Source: Clostridium tagluense
Lineage (GTDB): Bacteria > Bacillota > Clostridia > Clostridiales > Clostridiaceae
Length of the DNA: 64,000 nt
NCBI RefSeq assembly: GCF_003865095.1
Contig: NZ_BHYK01000011.1
Location: 62,001 to 126,000, forward strand
Reading direction: 5' to 3'
Part shown: one piece after another, positions 1 to 8,391 of the stretch
How positions within the stretch are numbered: position 1 is the stretch's first letter
Layout: every line of letters starts with the position of its first letter
The notes under the pieces: generated by a model
What the model saw: the letters and a program-made list of their open reading frames with translations, nothing else
Told to the model about the DNA's origin: nothing
The model's database searches: none
Made by a program: the position numbers and the translations under genes

Positions 1-528
1 ATAGGTGTACCTGTAGGTATTTTAATGGGATATTTTAAAAAAATTGATTTAATATTTTCACCGGTTATATATTTTAATTATCCTATACCTAAGATAGCAT
101 TACTTCCTATAGTAATGCTTATTTTTGGCTTAGGCGATTTAACAAAAATAGTTATGATTTTCTTAATTACATTTTTTCCTGTAGTAGTTAATATACGAGA
201 TGAAGTAAAAAATATCCCTGAAGAGGTTTTTTACCCTATGTATTCATTAGGAGCAACGAATTTTCAAATAATGAAAGAGATTATTTTTCCAGGAATACTT
301 AAAGCCTTATTAACATCTCTTCGAATAGGTATAGGTACCGCTATATCTGTTTTATTCTTTACTGAAAACTTTGGCACAGAGTATGGTATGGGGTATTTTA
401 TTATGGACTCTTGGATGAGGATTAACTATATTCAAATGTATTCAGGTATTTTAATCTTAAGTTTAATCGGCCTATTTTTCTTTATTATAACTGATGTTTT
501 AGAAGGAATTTTTTGTCCCTGGAGATAA
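1..528 (+). CDS. ABC transporter permease, SsuC/TauC type (5' end missing)
   Basis: Partial: the reading frame is open from base 1, so the start lies upstream of the window. The remaining ~175 residues show several hydrophobic membrane segments. They also show the cytoplasmic EAA-loop signature of binding-protein-dependent permeases (YSLGATNFQIMKEIIFPG, then a Leu/Arg-rich stretch), where the ATPase subunit docks. This resembles the nitrate/sulfonate/taurine permease family. The substrate cannot be read from the sequence; the ATPase and binding protein would lie upstream. A promoter follows 57 bases after the stop, so the downstream lipoprotein operon is probably a separate unit. Confidence 0.85.
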   Translation: MGVPVGILMGYFKKIDLIFSPVIYFNYPIPKIALLPIVMLIFGLGDLTKIVMIFLITFFPVVVNIRDEVKNIPEEVFYPMYSLGATNFQIMKEIIFPGILKALLTSLRIGIGTAISVLFFTENFGTEYGMGYFIMDSWMRINYIQMYSGILILSLIGLFFFIITDVLEGIFCPWR

Positions 529-584
529 GATACCCACACTGATTTTAAAAATTTTATAATGCTTTATTAAAATGTATACTTGAA

Positions 585-613
585 ATGACACAAAAGTAGA
601 AAAATGATATAAT
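585..613 (+). promoter_or_regulatory. Probable sigma-A promoter of the FMN lipoprotein/two-component operon
   Basis: A -35-like ATGACA (585-590) and a perfect -10 TATAAT (608-613) are separated by 17 bases. They lie ~60 bases before the TTG start of the lipoprotein gene. Read from sequence only. Confidence 0.55.
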
Positions 614-671
614 CATATTAATTGCTATTGACCCCAGAAAAACTAACGTGAATGACAAGGAGGAGACTTAC

Positions 672-1019
672 TTGAGAAAATTAGTTATATTAGCATTATG
701 GATAGTTTTAGCAACTGGACTCGTGGCTTGTGGTTCCAAAAATGTTATTTATAAGCAAGGAACCTATGAGGGAAACGCAGAAGGGCATATAGGACCCATA
801 AAGGTTAAAATAGTAACGGATCAATATGAAATAAAGGAAATTGTGATATTATCGCAACAAGAAACTCCAGTGATAGCTGAAATAGTATATAAAAAAATCC
901 CACCAAAAGTAATAAAAGCTAATAGTTCAGAGGTTCAAGTTGTTGCAGGAGCTACATATACAAGCAATGGACTTATTAAAGCTATTAAGGATGGGTTAAA
1001 TAAAGCAAAAATAGAATAA
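672..1019 (+). CDS. FMN-binding domain lipoprotein
   Basis: Small (115 aa) exported lipoprotein. The N-terminus is a signal peptide ending in a lipobox (LVAC) whose Cys would be lipidated. The rest is one FMN_bind domain (about residues 30-112). It carries the AGATYTS motif, whose Thr is the site at which ApbE-type transferases attach FMN in NqrC/RnfG-like proteins. Start chosen as TTG at 672 because AAGGAGG (657-663) lies 8 bases upstream; a GTG at 648 precedes that RBS. First gene of an operon with the histidine kinase (23-base gap) and regulator. Likely an extracellular flavin redox carrier or sensor component; the partner is unknown. Confidence 0.85.
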   Translation: MRKLVILALWIVLATGLVACGSKNVIYKQGTYEGNAEGHIGPIKVKIVTDQYEIKEIVILSQQETPVIAEIVYKKIPPKVIKANSSEVQVVAGATYTSNGLIKAIKDGLNKAKIE

Positions 1020-1042
1020 TCATAATATGAGGTGAAGTGCTA

Positions 1043-2626
1043 TTGAAATTGCAGTATAAATTAACAATATTTATAAGCATTATAATATTTATGATCATTG
1101 GTGGAATAGGAATTGTTACTTATTATCAAGTGCAAAATTCTGTGGAAACTCAAATGGGTAATAATGCTATGGATTTAGCTGTAACTATTGCATCTATTGA
1201 TATAATTGAAAAAACTTTAGCAACTTCTAAAGATTATGACACTGTTCAAAAAACTATAGAGAGTTTTAGAGAAAAAACTAGATTTCAATATATTATTGTT
1301 ATGGATATGAAGGGAATAAAATATTCCTATCCCAATGGTAATTCTCTAGGCAGGAAATATGCTGACGGTGGAGAAGAGCAGGTGCTAAAAAAGGGTGAAT
1401 CTTATGTGGCTAGGGACAGAAATGTTTTGATTTCGGCAACAAGAGCCTTTGTACCCATTTATTATAAGGGAGAACAAGTAGGTGCAGTTTTAGTGGGCCT
1501 TTTAACAGATACAGTATATGCTGAACTTGATTTCCATTTACTTTGTTTGAAAATAGCTTTAGTAGTTGGTCTTTTAATGGGCATAGTAGGTGCAGTTTTT
1601 TTATCAAATACAATAAAGAAAAGCATATTTGGCCTAGAGCCAAAGGAAATTGCACTACTACTGGGACAGAGGGATTTAATTTTGCAGAATCTAAAAAATG
1701 GAATTATAGCTATTGATAGTGATGGCAAAATAATACTCTTTAATAAAATAGCTAAGGAAATCTTAAAACTAGAAGATGAAAATATAGGCAAGAGTGTTGC
1801 TACTTTGAACTTAAATTATACAGATGAAATGATGGAAGTATTGAGGAATAAGGAAGCGGTATATAATCAAGAAATTAAAATGCGCCCGGGTAAAACACTT
1901 ATGTGCAGTCATACCCTATTAAAAAATCATAAAGAAGAAATCATAGGTGTTGTCTCTAGTTTCCAGGACTTAACTGAGGTTGTGAACATGGCAGAAGAAT
2001 TAACTGGAATTAAAAAAATGACTTCTGCTTTAAGAGCGCAAAATCATGAGTTTATGAATAAACTTCACACTATTTCAGGCCTAATACAATTAGAAGAGTA
2101 TAATGAGGCTATTGAATATATTTCACATATATCCAAGCTTCGCGGAGAGGTTTCTGAAATTCTTAGCAAAAGAATTAAAAATACCCACATAGCAGGGCTC
2201 TTACTTGCCAAATATAATAAAGCAACAGAAGCTAAAATTTCTGTAGAAATTGATGCAAATTCTTATCTAGATGATATTCCTAAAAATATAACAGTAGATG
2301 AAATTTGCTCCGTAATTGGAAACTTAATAGAAAATTCTATAGAAGAATTAGTGAAATTTGAAAATGGTAAGATATCCATAAGATTAATATCCAATAGTGA
2401 ATCACTTAGAATAAGAATTCAAGATAATGGTCCTGGAATTAGTGAAAATATAATAGATAAAGTTTTTGAGCGTGGATTTACAACCAAACCTGGTAACAGA
2501 GGATTTGGACTTAGTATTATAAAACAAATAGTAGATTATGCAGGCGGTGACATAAATGTTCTACAAGATAATGGAACTATATGGGATATATTTATACCAA
2601 TGAAAAGGAGTAGATCATATGATTAA
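1043..2626 (+). CDS. Sensor histidine kinase, DcuS/CitA family
   Basis: Membrane sensor kinase of about 527 aa. The order is: TM1 (~residues 8-28); an extracytoplasmic single-Cache sensor (~35-165) of the citrate/dicarboxylate-sensor type; TM2 (~170-192); a PAS domain (~205-315); and a CitA/DcuS-type H-box with the phospho-acceptor His335 in LRAQNHEFMNKLHTIS. A HATPase_c domain follows, with N-box ENSIEELV, G1 DNGPGI and a GFGL loop. Start taken as TTG 1043, 8 bases after AGGTG; GTG 1037 is too close to that RBS. Overlaps the regulator gene by 8 bases. The ligand is probably a di- or tricarboxylate, by family analogy only. Confidence 0.9.
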   Translation: MKLQYKLTIFISIIIFMIIGGIGIVTYYQVQNSVETQMGNNAMDLAVTIASIDIIEKTLATSKDYDTVQKTIESFREKTRFQYIIVMDMKGIKYSYPNGNSLGRKYADGGEEQVLKKGESYVARDRNVLISATRAFVPIYYKGEQVGAVLVGLLTDTVYAELDFHLLCLKIALVVGLLMGIVGAVFLSNTIKKSIFGLEPKEIALLLGQRDLILQNLKNGIIAIDSDGKIILFNKIAKEILKLEDENIGKSVATLNLNYTDEMMEVLRNKEAVYNQEIKMRPGKTLMCSHTLLKNHKEEIIGVVSSFQDLTEVVNMAEELTGIKKMTSALRAQNHEFMNKLHTISGLIQLEEYNEAIEYISHISKLRGEVSEILSKRIKNTHIAGLLLAKYNKATEAKISVEIDANSYLDDIPKNITVDEICSVIGNLIENSIEELVKFENGKISIRLISNSESLRIRIQDNGPGISENIIDKVFERGFTTKPGNRGFGLSIIKQIVDYAGGDINVLQDNGTIWDIFIPMKRSRSYD

Positions 2627-3314
2627 GGTTCTTATTGTTGAAGACGACCCTATGGTGAGAGAAATAAATGAAAAATTTCTAAAAAAAATAGAAGGGTTTA
2701 CACTATATGACAGCGTGAACTCTATTGAAAAAGCAAAAGAAGTTATAATAAGTGGAAAACCTGACCTAATATTATTAGATGTTTTTTTTCCGCAGGGTCT
2801 AGGTACAGATTTATTAAAGTGGATACGACTAGAAAATTTAAAATGTGATGTTATATTAATTACTGCAGATAGGAATACAGAAACTGTTGAAGAAGCATTT
2901 CGATATGGAGTAGTAGATTATTTAGTAAAACCTTTTATATTCAATAGGTTTAAGGAGGCATTGCTTCAATTTAAAAGTAGAAAGAATAGTTTTAAAAATG
3001 TTGATAGTATGGAGCAAGAAATTATTGATAAATATACTATAAAAGAAAATAAACACGTCATAGAATATTATGAAAATATTGGTGACATTAAGGGATTTAA
3101 TCAGTACACTTATGAAAAAATTATAGTGGGTATATCTGATATGAAAGATAAACCATTTACATCTGAGCAAATTGCAAAAAACATCGGAGTTTCTAGAATA
3201 ACTGCTAGAAGGTACTTAGACTATTTAGAAAAAGAACAAAAGCTTGTGGTTGAAATGGAATACGGTAAAGTGGGTAGACCTAAAAACAAATATAGAATAA
3301 AAGGAGAATATTAG
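2619..3314 (+). CDS. Response regulator, CitB/DcuR family
   Basis: 231 aa. N-terminal receiver domain with the acidic pocket EDD (residues ~8-10), phospho-acceptor Asp54 (LILLDVFF) and conserved Lys in VKPF. A linker leads to a C-terminal winged-helix DNA-binding domain whose helix-turn-helix is TSEQIAKNIGVSRITARRYL. The layout matches regulators paired with CitA/DcuS kinases. Translationally coupled to the kinase (8-base overlap). Targets are not identifiable here; the adjacent FMN lipoprotein and the upstream ABC transporter are the obvious candidates. Confidence 0.9.
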   Translation: MIKVLIVEDDPMVREINEKFLKKIEGFTLYDSVNSIEKAKEVIISGKPDLILLDVFFPQGLGTDLLKWIRLENLKCDVILITADRNTETVEEAFRYGVVDYLVKPFIFNRFKEALLQFKSRKNSFKNVDSMEQEIIDKYTIKENKHVIEYYENIGDIKGFNQYTYEKIIVGISDMKDKPFTSEQIAKNIGVSRITARRYLDYLEKEQKLVVEMEYGKVGRPKNKYRIKGEY

Positions 3315-3346
3315 TGCAATTTAATATGCAGTAATATTCTCCTTTT
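3300..3346 (+). terminator. Rho-independent terminator of the two-component operon
   Basis: A 14-base stem begins inside the last codons of the regulator gene (AAAGGAGAATATTA) and pairs with TAATATTCTCCTTTT. The convergent DUF4317 gene could use the same hairpin from the other side. Confidence 0.75.
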
Positions 3347-3388
3347 AATATAAACATAAGAAGTAACATCACTGAGTAATGATACCTA

Positions 3389-4564
3389 CTAAAATTCCTC
3401 TGTTTCTAAAATAAATCCTTCTATTACAACATCCTCATCAATTTCAATAAGTAGACATCTTCTACCATCACTATTTTTTACCTGCTTAACTGAATTTAAA
3501 TCCTTAGGTGTTAATGTAATATTTGCAATTTCACTAGTAATCTTAATGGATTTTGAATTGAATTCAGGTACAATATTGTTTATCTTAAAATCATACTTTA
3601 TACCACAAGTTTCAATGAAGGCAGTGTCTATATCAGATATAATCTGTGCTCCACAATTACTCAGAATATTTTTAATATCCTCAATTCCAATAGAGGGACT
3701 TTCACCACCTTCAGCTTGCTCGGCGAGTTCATGTATATTCACATAAATGTCCTGCATAAGTTCAGGTTTGATTTTTTCGCCGATTATGGATTTCAATATA
3801 TCACCAAAGCAATTTTTCTCGTCTTCAGCAGTAAACTTAAAATCACAGTTAAGAACTTTCTCAATGAAATCACCATTTAATTCTTTAGGTTTTGAAGCAT
3901 AATATAAAATTTTATTAATATCTGAATATCCATTGTTAAGAGTAGGGAACATGAAGCCCTCCAAGGGAGAATTAAGATTAATAACTGAATCTAAAGCCGA
4001 ATTTGCTTTGAATTCCTTATCAGTATAATCAAATTTTAGAGTTCTCTTTGGTATCTCTATTTTATTTACACTCGCAAGAATGAAGTTAAAGGCTTGTACT
4101 GCATCATCAATGCTTTCATCAGCCTCCATATTTCTATGGTTAGAACCTAACCAATATTCAGCTTTAATAAAAGTAACCACCACATCAGTTTCATATTTAT
4201 AATTAGCTGTAATTTTTTTAATAAGCTCATTAAGGGTGTTTTGAATTTCGTCTTTATCACTTGCTTTTAGTGCAGTGCCCAAAATCTTTTGAGTGTTATT
4301 TTCTTCTTCGATATTCTGAAAATCTAATTCGAAAATTTTTGTATCTATAGCGCCAGTAAGCACTTTCTTAAAATTACCTAAAAATAACTCTTTTTTATCC
4401 ATATCCATTCTATCAAAAAAATCAAATTCTGAATGAATAACAGGCTCATAATCTATTTGCACATTATCTTTTTTTAGATAAACGCTATAAATTTCCTGAA
4501 TTTTTATCATACCACTATCTAATTTAAATTCTTTTCTTATGTCTGCAATCTCTTTTTTATTCAT
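3389..4564 (-). CDS. DUF4317 family protein
   Basis: About 391 aa, soluble, acidic, no signal peptide. It matches my recollection of the DUF4317 family of clostridia: the N-terminus MNKKEIADIRKEF and overall length of ~390-400 aa fit. The biochemical role is unknown. Of three Met codons, the third (4564) is placed best: AGAGG lies 7 bases upstream, whereas the ATG at 4582 precedes that RBS. Monocistronic on the minus strand, downstream of a promoter-rich intergenic region. Confidence 0.8.
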   Translation of the reverse strand: MNKKEIADIRKEFKLDSGMIKIQEIYSVYLKKDNVQIDYEPVIHSEFDFFDRMDMDKKELFLGNFKKVLTGAIDTKIFELDFQNIEEENNTQKILGTALKASDKDEIQNTLNELIKKITANYKYETDVVVTFIKAEYWLGSNHRNMEADESIDDAVQAFNFILASVNKIEIPKRTLKFDYTDKEFKANSALDSVINLNSPLEGFMFPTLNNGYSDINKILYYASKPKELNGDFIEKVLNCDFKFTAEDEKNCFGDILKSIIGEKIKPELMQDIYVNIHELAEQAEGGESPSIGIEDIKNILSNCGAQIISDIDTAFIETCGIKYDFKINNIVPEFNSKSIKITSEIANITLTPKDLNSVKQVKNSDGRRCLLIEIDEDVVIEGFILETEEF

Positions 4565-4667
4565 CATAAAACCTCTTTTCATTGTTATTTTCTTTTATAT
4601 GCTAAAATTATAACACAAAATTATGGAATGATATTATAAAATTTCCTATATTGATTAATAATAACTA

Positions 4668-4696
4668 TTGACAAAGTATTATTAGCGTGTTATATT
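4668..4696 (+). promoter_or_regulatory. Strong sigma-A promoter with no protein gene behind it
   Basis: Perfect -35 TTGACA (4668-4673), a 17-base spacer and TATATT (4691-4696), followed by an A+T-rich start region. The next plus-strand protein gene starts at 6295, beyond a terminator at 5019-5071 and the oppositely oriented nudC. Confidence 0.7.
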
Positions 4697-4702
4697 ATAA
4701 AT

Positions 4703-5071
4703 ATAAGAAGCGCAACTTATCGTATATTTAGTAAAATCTTTAAACGAAACTTGATACCCCCAATAAATTGAAAAATAAGAGAGTGGGGTGAGATCATAAA
4801 AATATATAAAAACTATAAGTAGACTAAGAATTCAATGATGATTGCCATTGCAATCGGCTAAGAAGCCATTAAAGTAATTACTTAGGAATACAAGAGATAG
4901 CTTACCATAATAATTTAAGTTTAAGTTCCAACACAATACTAATTTAAACATTAAGATAAAAAGGTCAATATATAGTTTAAGGAGATAAAATATTGTTAAA
5001 TATATTAAGAAAAGATAGAAGTTAGAATCTAATTCGCTGTGAATTAAGTATTCTAACTTTTATTTATTTTT
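4703..5071 (+). ncRNA. Candidate non-coding RNA of about 360 nt
   Basis: This stretch lies between a near-consensus promoter (4668-4696) and a U-tailed hairpin (5019-5071). It holds no ORF longer than a few codons. Visible structure includes TGATACCCCC (near 4750) able to pair with GTGGGGTGAGATCA (near 4783-4797), and a GGCTAAGAAGCC mini-hairpin near 4855. Near its end is AAGGAGATAAAATA followed by a 10-codon TTG-start frame whose stop sits at the base of the terminator. I do not recognise it as 6S, tmRNA, SRP RNA, RNase P RNA or a common riboswitch. It could be a regulatory RNA, a short-peptide mRNA or a decayed gene. Confidence 0.4.
5019..5071 (+). terminator. Terminator of the candidate RNA
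   Basis: AAGTTAGAAT pairs with ATTCTAACTT, with an inner AATTC/GAATT stem, followed by a T-rich tail (TTTTATTTATTTTT). Confidence 0.7.
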
Positions 5072-5084
5072 GTTGTAATATATG

Positions 5085-5134
5085 CCCCCACTTATATAAG
5101 TGGGGGACTTTTCTTCTGAAATGTCGTTAAATAT
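5085..5134. repeat. Dispersed palindromic repeat, copy 1
   Basis: A perfect 22-base palindrome (5085-5106; arms CCCCCACTTAT and ATAAGTGGGGG) is followed by the tail CTTCTGAAATGTCGTTAA. Related copies are at 7461-7510 and 61994-62036. The tail runs up to the nudC stop codon, so the hairpin may also act as a terminator for nudC. The palindrome-plus-conserved-tail design recalls IS200/IS605-type ends or REP-like elements, but no transposase is near. Confidence 0.6.
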
Positions 5135-5961
5135 TAATAATTTTCAGCAAACCAACTGATTAACTTTTTAGCTATGCTTATACTATCGGGTGTTAAAGGC
5201 ATTTCGTTAGAACTATACCAGTTAGCGTCACCTATTTCTTTTCCATCTACTTGTATTTCACCGCTTGCATATTCTGCTGTAAATCCTATCATAAGAGAGT
5301 TAGGAAAAGGCCAAGGTTGATTTCCAAAATATTTTATATTTTTTACAGTAATCCCAGTCTCCTCTTGGACCTCGCGAACAACACATTCCTCAAAAGTCTC
5401 ACCAACTTCTACAAAGCCAGCAACTACACTATATAACTCTTTAGCAGATTGATTATTATGTGCAAGCAACAATTTTCCATCTCGTACAACAGCTACAATT
5501 ATGGCAGGAGAGATTCTAGGGTAATTTACCAGGCTACATTTGGGACACCTTTTAGCCCTTTCTCCATCCACGCTCTGAGCTAATGTACCACATCTGCCAC
5601 AATATTTATGATCATTATTCCAATTTACTATTTGAATAGCTCTGCCACTTATCCAAAACATGTCTTTGGATAATTGGTGAGTTAGTGCTTTAAGTTTGCT
5701 AAAATACATATCGTTTTGTATAAAAGCATCACTATTTAATTCTCCACAAAAGCAATTTTGTCCATCCATAGACCCAAGATATTGGGTATTAATTAATTCT
5801 AAATTTTCTAGATCGCAAATAGTGGGTATTATTGCTTTATTGTTTTCAGATTTAACTAGTAATTCATCATTATAAAATAAAAAATATATATCCTTATTTG
5901 TTTTAGGTAAAATCATATCTACTGACGGTATAAAATTTGTCATATTGTCTTCATTACGCAT
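5134..5961 (-). CDS. nudC: NAD(+) diphosphatase / RNA deNADding Nudix hydrolase NudC
   Basis: 275 aa. N-terminal NudC-type domain; a four-Cys zinc ribbon (CGRCG and CPKC) around residues 120-142; then the Nudix box GFVEVGETFEECVVREVQEE, whose glutamates bind Mg. It is followed by QPWPFPNS, the SQPWPFPxS motif that marks the NADH pyrophosphatase subfamily. The family hydrolyses NAD(H) to NMN(H) and AMP and can remove NAD caps from RNA. Start taken as ATG 5961 with GGAG 9 bases upstream; a TTG at 5976 overlaps that RBS. Monocistronic. Confidence 0.92.
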   Translation of the reverse strand: MRNEDNMTNFIPSVDMILPKTNKDIYFLFYNDELLVKSENNKAIIPTICDLENLELINTQYLGSMDGQNCFCGELNSDAFIQNDMYFSKLKALTHQLSKDMFWISGRAIQIVNWNNDHKYCGRCGTLAQSVDGERAKRCPKCSLVNYPRISPAIIVAVVRDGKLLLAHNNQSAKELYSVVAGFVEVGETFEECVVREVQEETGITVKNIKYFGNQPWPFPNSLMIGFTAEYASGEIQVDGKEIGDANWYSSNEMPLTPDSISIAKKLISWFAENY

Positions 5962-6030
5962 TAGTATTATCTCCAATCTACATTTATATAATTAATAGGC
6001 AATTGATATTTATCTAAAAATTTATCAATG

Positions 6031-6039
6031 TGGTATAAT
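6031..6039 (+). promoter_or_regulatory. Extended -10 element in the leader of the PRPP synthetase gene
   Basis: The gap 5962-6294 (333 bases) holds TGGTATAAT (6031-6039), an extended -10 about 255 bases before the start codon. A second weaker candidate is TTGCAT (6168-6173), an 18-base spacer and TATAAA (6192-6197). No further structure is evident. Confidence 0.4.
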
Positions 6040-6294
6040 TATATCATATACCTAAAATCTTTAATATTCTAAATTTATATATTATTTGATATAGAGGATA
6101 CTTGTCTCAGTAAAATTATCAATAAAATCTTGTGAAAAAAAGTCGAATCTTATATTTTAGGGTTCATTTGCATTTATATATATGTTAAAATTATAAATAC
6201 TCATATATTTAAAGAATAAATAGGAGAAAATATAAAATACTATATGCATTTGAAGTTTTTAAGCCACTTTTGTGGATATCAAGGAGGTATTATT

Positions 6295-7449
6295 ATGGAT
6301 ATTAAACAATTACCTAGCATTCCCTACTGTAGTCTAGGTATTATGGCACTAGAGAGTAGCTCAGAACTGGGAAATAGAATTAATGAGCTTTTAATAAAAA
6401 AACGTAAAGAATATGACAGTGGGCCTATGAACCGTGGCTTGAATGATGAAAAAACCTTTCTTATAAATATGACTGATACTCGATTTTCAAATGGTGAAGG
6501 TAAAATTATTATAGAAGATTCGGTTAGGGGTAAAGACATATTTATATTATGCGATGTAGGAAATTATAGTTGTACATATACAATGTATGGTTATGAGAAC
6601 CACAAAAGTCCAGATGATCATTTCCAAGATATAAAGAGGGTTTTGTCTGCCTTAGGTGGTAAGGCAAGGAGAATAACTGTAATAATGCCATTATTGTATG
6701 CAAGCAGACAGCATAGACGAAAACATAGAGAATCTCTTGATTGTGCCATTGCTCTTCAGGAATTAGAAAGATTAGGGGTTAATGATATTATAACTTTTGA
6801 TGTACATGATCCAAACGTTCAAAATGCAATACCACTTATATCCTTTGATAATGTATATCCCACTTATGAAATAGTGAAAACGATTTTACAAGAGGAGCCT
6901 GAGCTATTAGTAGACAAGGCAAAAGTCCTCGTGATAAGCCCAGATACAGGTGCAATGGATAGAGCTGTTTATTACTCTAGTGTAATTGGTCTTGATATTG
7001 GACTTTTCTACAAAAGAAGAGACCATTCAAAAGTAGTAAATGGTAAAAATCCCATAGTACAACATGAATATATGGGAAGAGAAGTAGAAGGACAAGATAT
7101 TTTGATAGTTGACGATATGATAGCTTCTGGCGAGTCAATATTTGATATAGTATTGGAATTAAAAAAACGTAAAGCAAAAAGAATATTTGTTACAGCAACT
7201 TTTGCATTATTTACTGAAGGAATAGAAAAATTCAATAAATTTTATGAAGATGGGTTAATTGAAAGAATATATTCAACAAATTTAACCTATATTCCTAAAG
7301 AGGTTAAAGAGGCTAAATGGTTCCGTGAAGTTGATATGTCGGGGTTTATCGCCAGCATAATAAACAATCTAAATTATGATAAATCCATAGCACCACTACT
7401 TGATGCTACTAAAGGTATAAAAGAATTGCTAAATAAATCAAGGGTTTAG
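6295..7449 (+). CDS. prs: Ribose-phosphate pyrophosphokinase (PRPP synthetase)
   Basis: 384 aa. It forms PRPP from ribose 5-phosphate and ATP for nucleotide, His, Trp and NAD synthesis. Two phosphoribosyltransferase-like halves are visible. The catalytic flexible-loop region is RRKHRESLDC (basic, with HRR just before it), and the PRPP-binding loop is DILIVDDMIASGES (~residues 271-284). The protein is ~65 residues longer than standard bacterial Prs (~315 aa), like the long clostridial form. Start chosen as ATG 6295 because AAGGAGG lies 7 bases upstream; the longer frame from 6244 lacks an RBS. Confidence 0.88.
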   Translation: MDIKQLPSIPYCSLGIMALESSSELGNRINELLIKKRKEYDSGPMNRGLNDEKTFLINMTDTRFSNGEGKIIIEDSVRGKDIFILCDVGNYSCTYTMYGYENHKSPDDHFQDIKRVLSALGGKARRITVIMPLLYASRQHRRKHRESLDCAIALQELERLGVNDIITFDVHDPNVQNAIPLISFDNVYPTYEIVKTILQEEPELLVDKAKVLVISPDTGAMDRAVYYSSVIGLDIGLFYKRRDHSKVVNGKNPIVQHEYMGREVEGQDILIVDDMIASGESIFDIVLELKKRKAKRIFVTATFALFTEGIEKFNKFYEDGLIERIYSTNLTYIPKEVKEAKWFREVDMSGFIASIINNLNYDKSIAPLLDATKGIKELLNKSRV

Positions 7450-7460
7450 GTAAATGTAAT

Positions 7461-7510
7461 TCCCACTTATATAAGTAGGAGACTTTCCTTCTGAAATATC
7501 CTTAAAAATA
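7461..7510. repeat. Dispersed palindromic repeat, copy 2
   Basis: TCCCACTTAT/ATAAGTAGGA (one mismatch), then ACTTTCCTTCTGAAATATCC, lies 12 bases after the prs stop. It shares the ACTTATATAAGT core and CTTCTGAAAT tail with the copy at 5085. Confidence 0.6.
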
Positions 7511-7522
7511 AAAATACATATA

Positions 7523-7572
7523 AAAGACTATTATAATAAAAGAATAATTTAACTTTTATTATAATAGTCTTT
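7523..7572. terminator. Bidirectional terminator between prs and the VTT protein gene
   Basis: Perfect 20-base arms (AAAGACTATTATAATAAAAG and its complement, 7523-7542 and 7553-7572) with a 10-base loop, between convergent genes. Confidence 0.8.
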
Positions 7573-7590
7573 ATAAATATTATTATAATA

Positions 7591-8253
7591 CTAGTTCTTA
7601 ATTTTTTGTAATGAAATTTTCTTTTTTAGAACATAAGATATTACAATAAGTCCTACTAAAAGTGCTATAGACATATAGAAGCTAGAAGAGCCAATATCCG
7701 TTGCTTTATCTCCAATGTTCACAAAAACAAAGATACCAGGTATTATACCCAAAAGAGTAGCTAAGGCAAAATCCTTGAATTTCACCCCTGAAAACCCTGC
7801 TGCATAGCTAATTATATCAAAGGGGAAAAGTGGAATTAGTCTTAATATAAACACCAATAAAAAGCCTCTATTTTTAATGGCATCTTCTAAATTTGATATG
7901 TCTTTTTTTATAAATTTGTTGAATACCTTATGTCCTAATATACTGGCTAGAAAAAAAGAAAGAGTGCCTCCTAAAATAGCCCCAATCATTGTGTAAATAA
8001 ATCCGCCCATCATTCCAAAACACATACCTCCAGCAATAGCAAGAATTGAATCAGGAAAAAGTGTAAGTGGGACAAATGTAAACAAAATTATATAGATTAT
8101 TGGTGAGAACATGCCATAAGAATCTATAAAAGTTTTCATATTTTCTGGAGTACAATGACGCAGAGTTTTTGTATTGCAAAAGGCACATATAATAATCGCA
8201 ATAATTATTATAAGGAATATTATTTTTAAAGTATTTGTGATTTTTTTATTCAT
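7591..8253 (-). CDS. TVP38/TMEM64 (VTT domain) family membrane protein
   Basis: 220 aa, very hydrophobic, with about five to six membrane segments. The central VTT/SNARE-associated domain includes FPDSILAIAGGMCFG and GAILGGTLSFFLASILG, typical of DedA/TVP38 relatives. Family members are linked to lipid scrambling or transport and membrane homeostasis; the specific substrate is unknown. Good RBS (AAGGAGG, 6 bases before ATG). Monocistronic, convergent with prs and divergent from deoD. Confidence 0.82.
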   Translation of the reverse strand: MNKKITNTLKIIFLIIIIAIIICAFCNTKTLRHCTPENMKTFIDSYGMFSPIIYIILFTFVPLTLFPDSILAIAGGMCFGMMGGFIYTMIGAILGGTLSFFLASILGHKVFNKFIKKDISNLEDAIKNRGFLLVFILRLIPLFPFDIISYAAGFSGVKFKDFALATLLGIIPGIFVFVNIGDKATDIGSSSFYMSIALLVGLIVISYVLKKKISLQKIKN

Positions 8254-8331
8254 AAAAACCTCCTTGTAGCAACCTTAAGTAGCGTAAAACTATTATTAGC
8301 CTTATTAAGTGTACAATAAAGTATTAAGTAT

Positions 8332-8391
8332 ATCTAATAGATAATTCATATAGAAAACAGTTGAACTATAGAAATATCAAATAGATAATTC
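8332..8391. repeat. Pair of 16-base direct repeats in the VTT/deoD divergent region
   Basis: ATCTAATAGATAATTC (8332-8347) and ATCAAATAGATAATTC (8376-8391) differ by one base and are 44 bases apart, about four helical turns. Possibly a regulator-binding pair. Confidence 0.4.

Noticed and set aside
4840-4870. Leader peptide MMIAIAIG at the ATG pair near 4838
   Set aside because: Eight codons with no Shine-Dalgarno; more likely part of an RNA structure.
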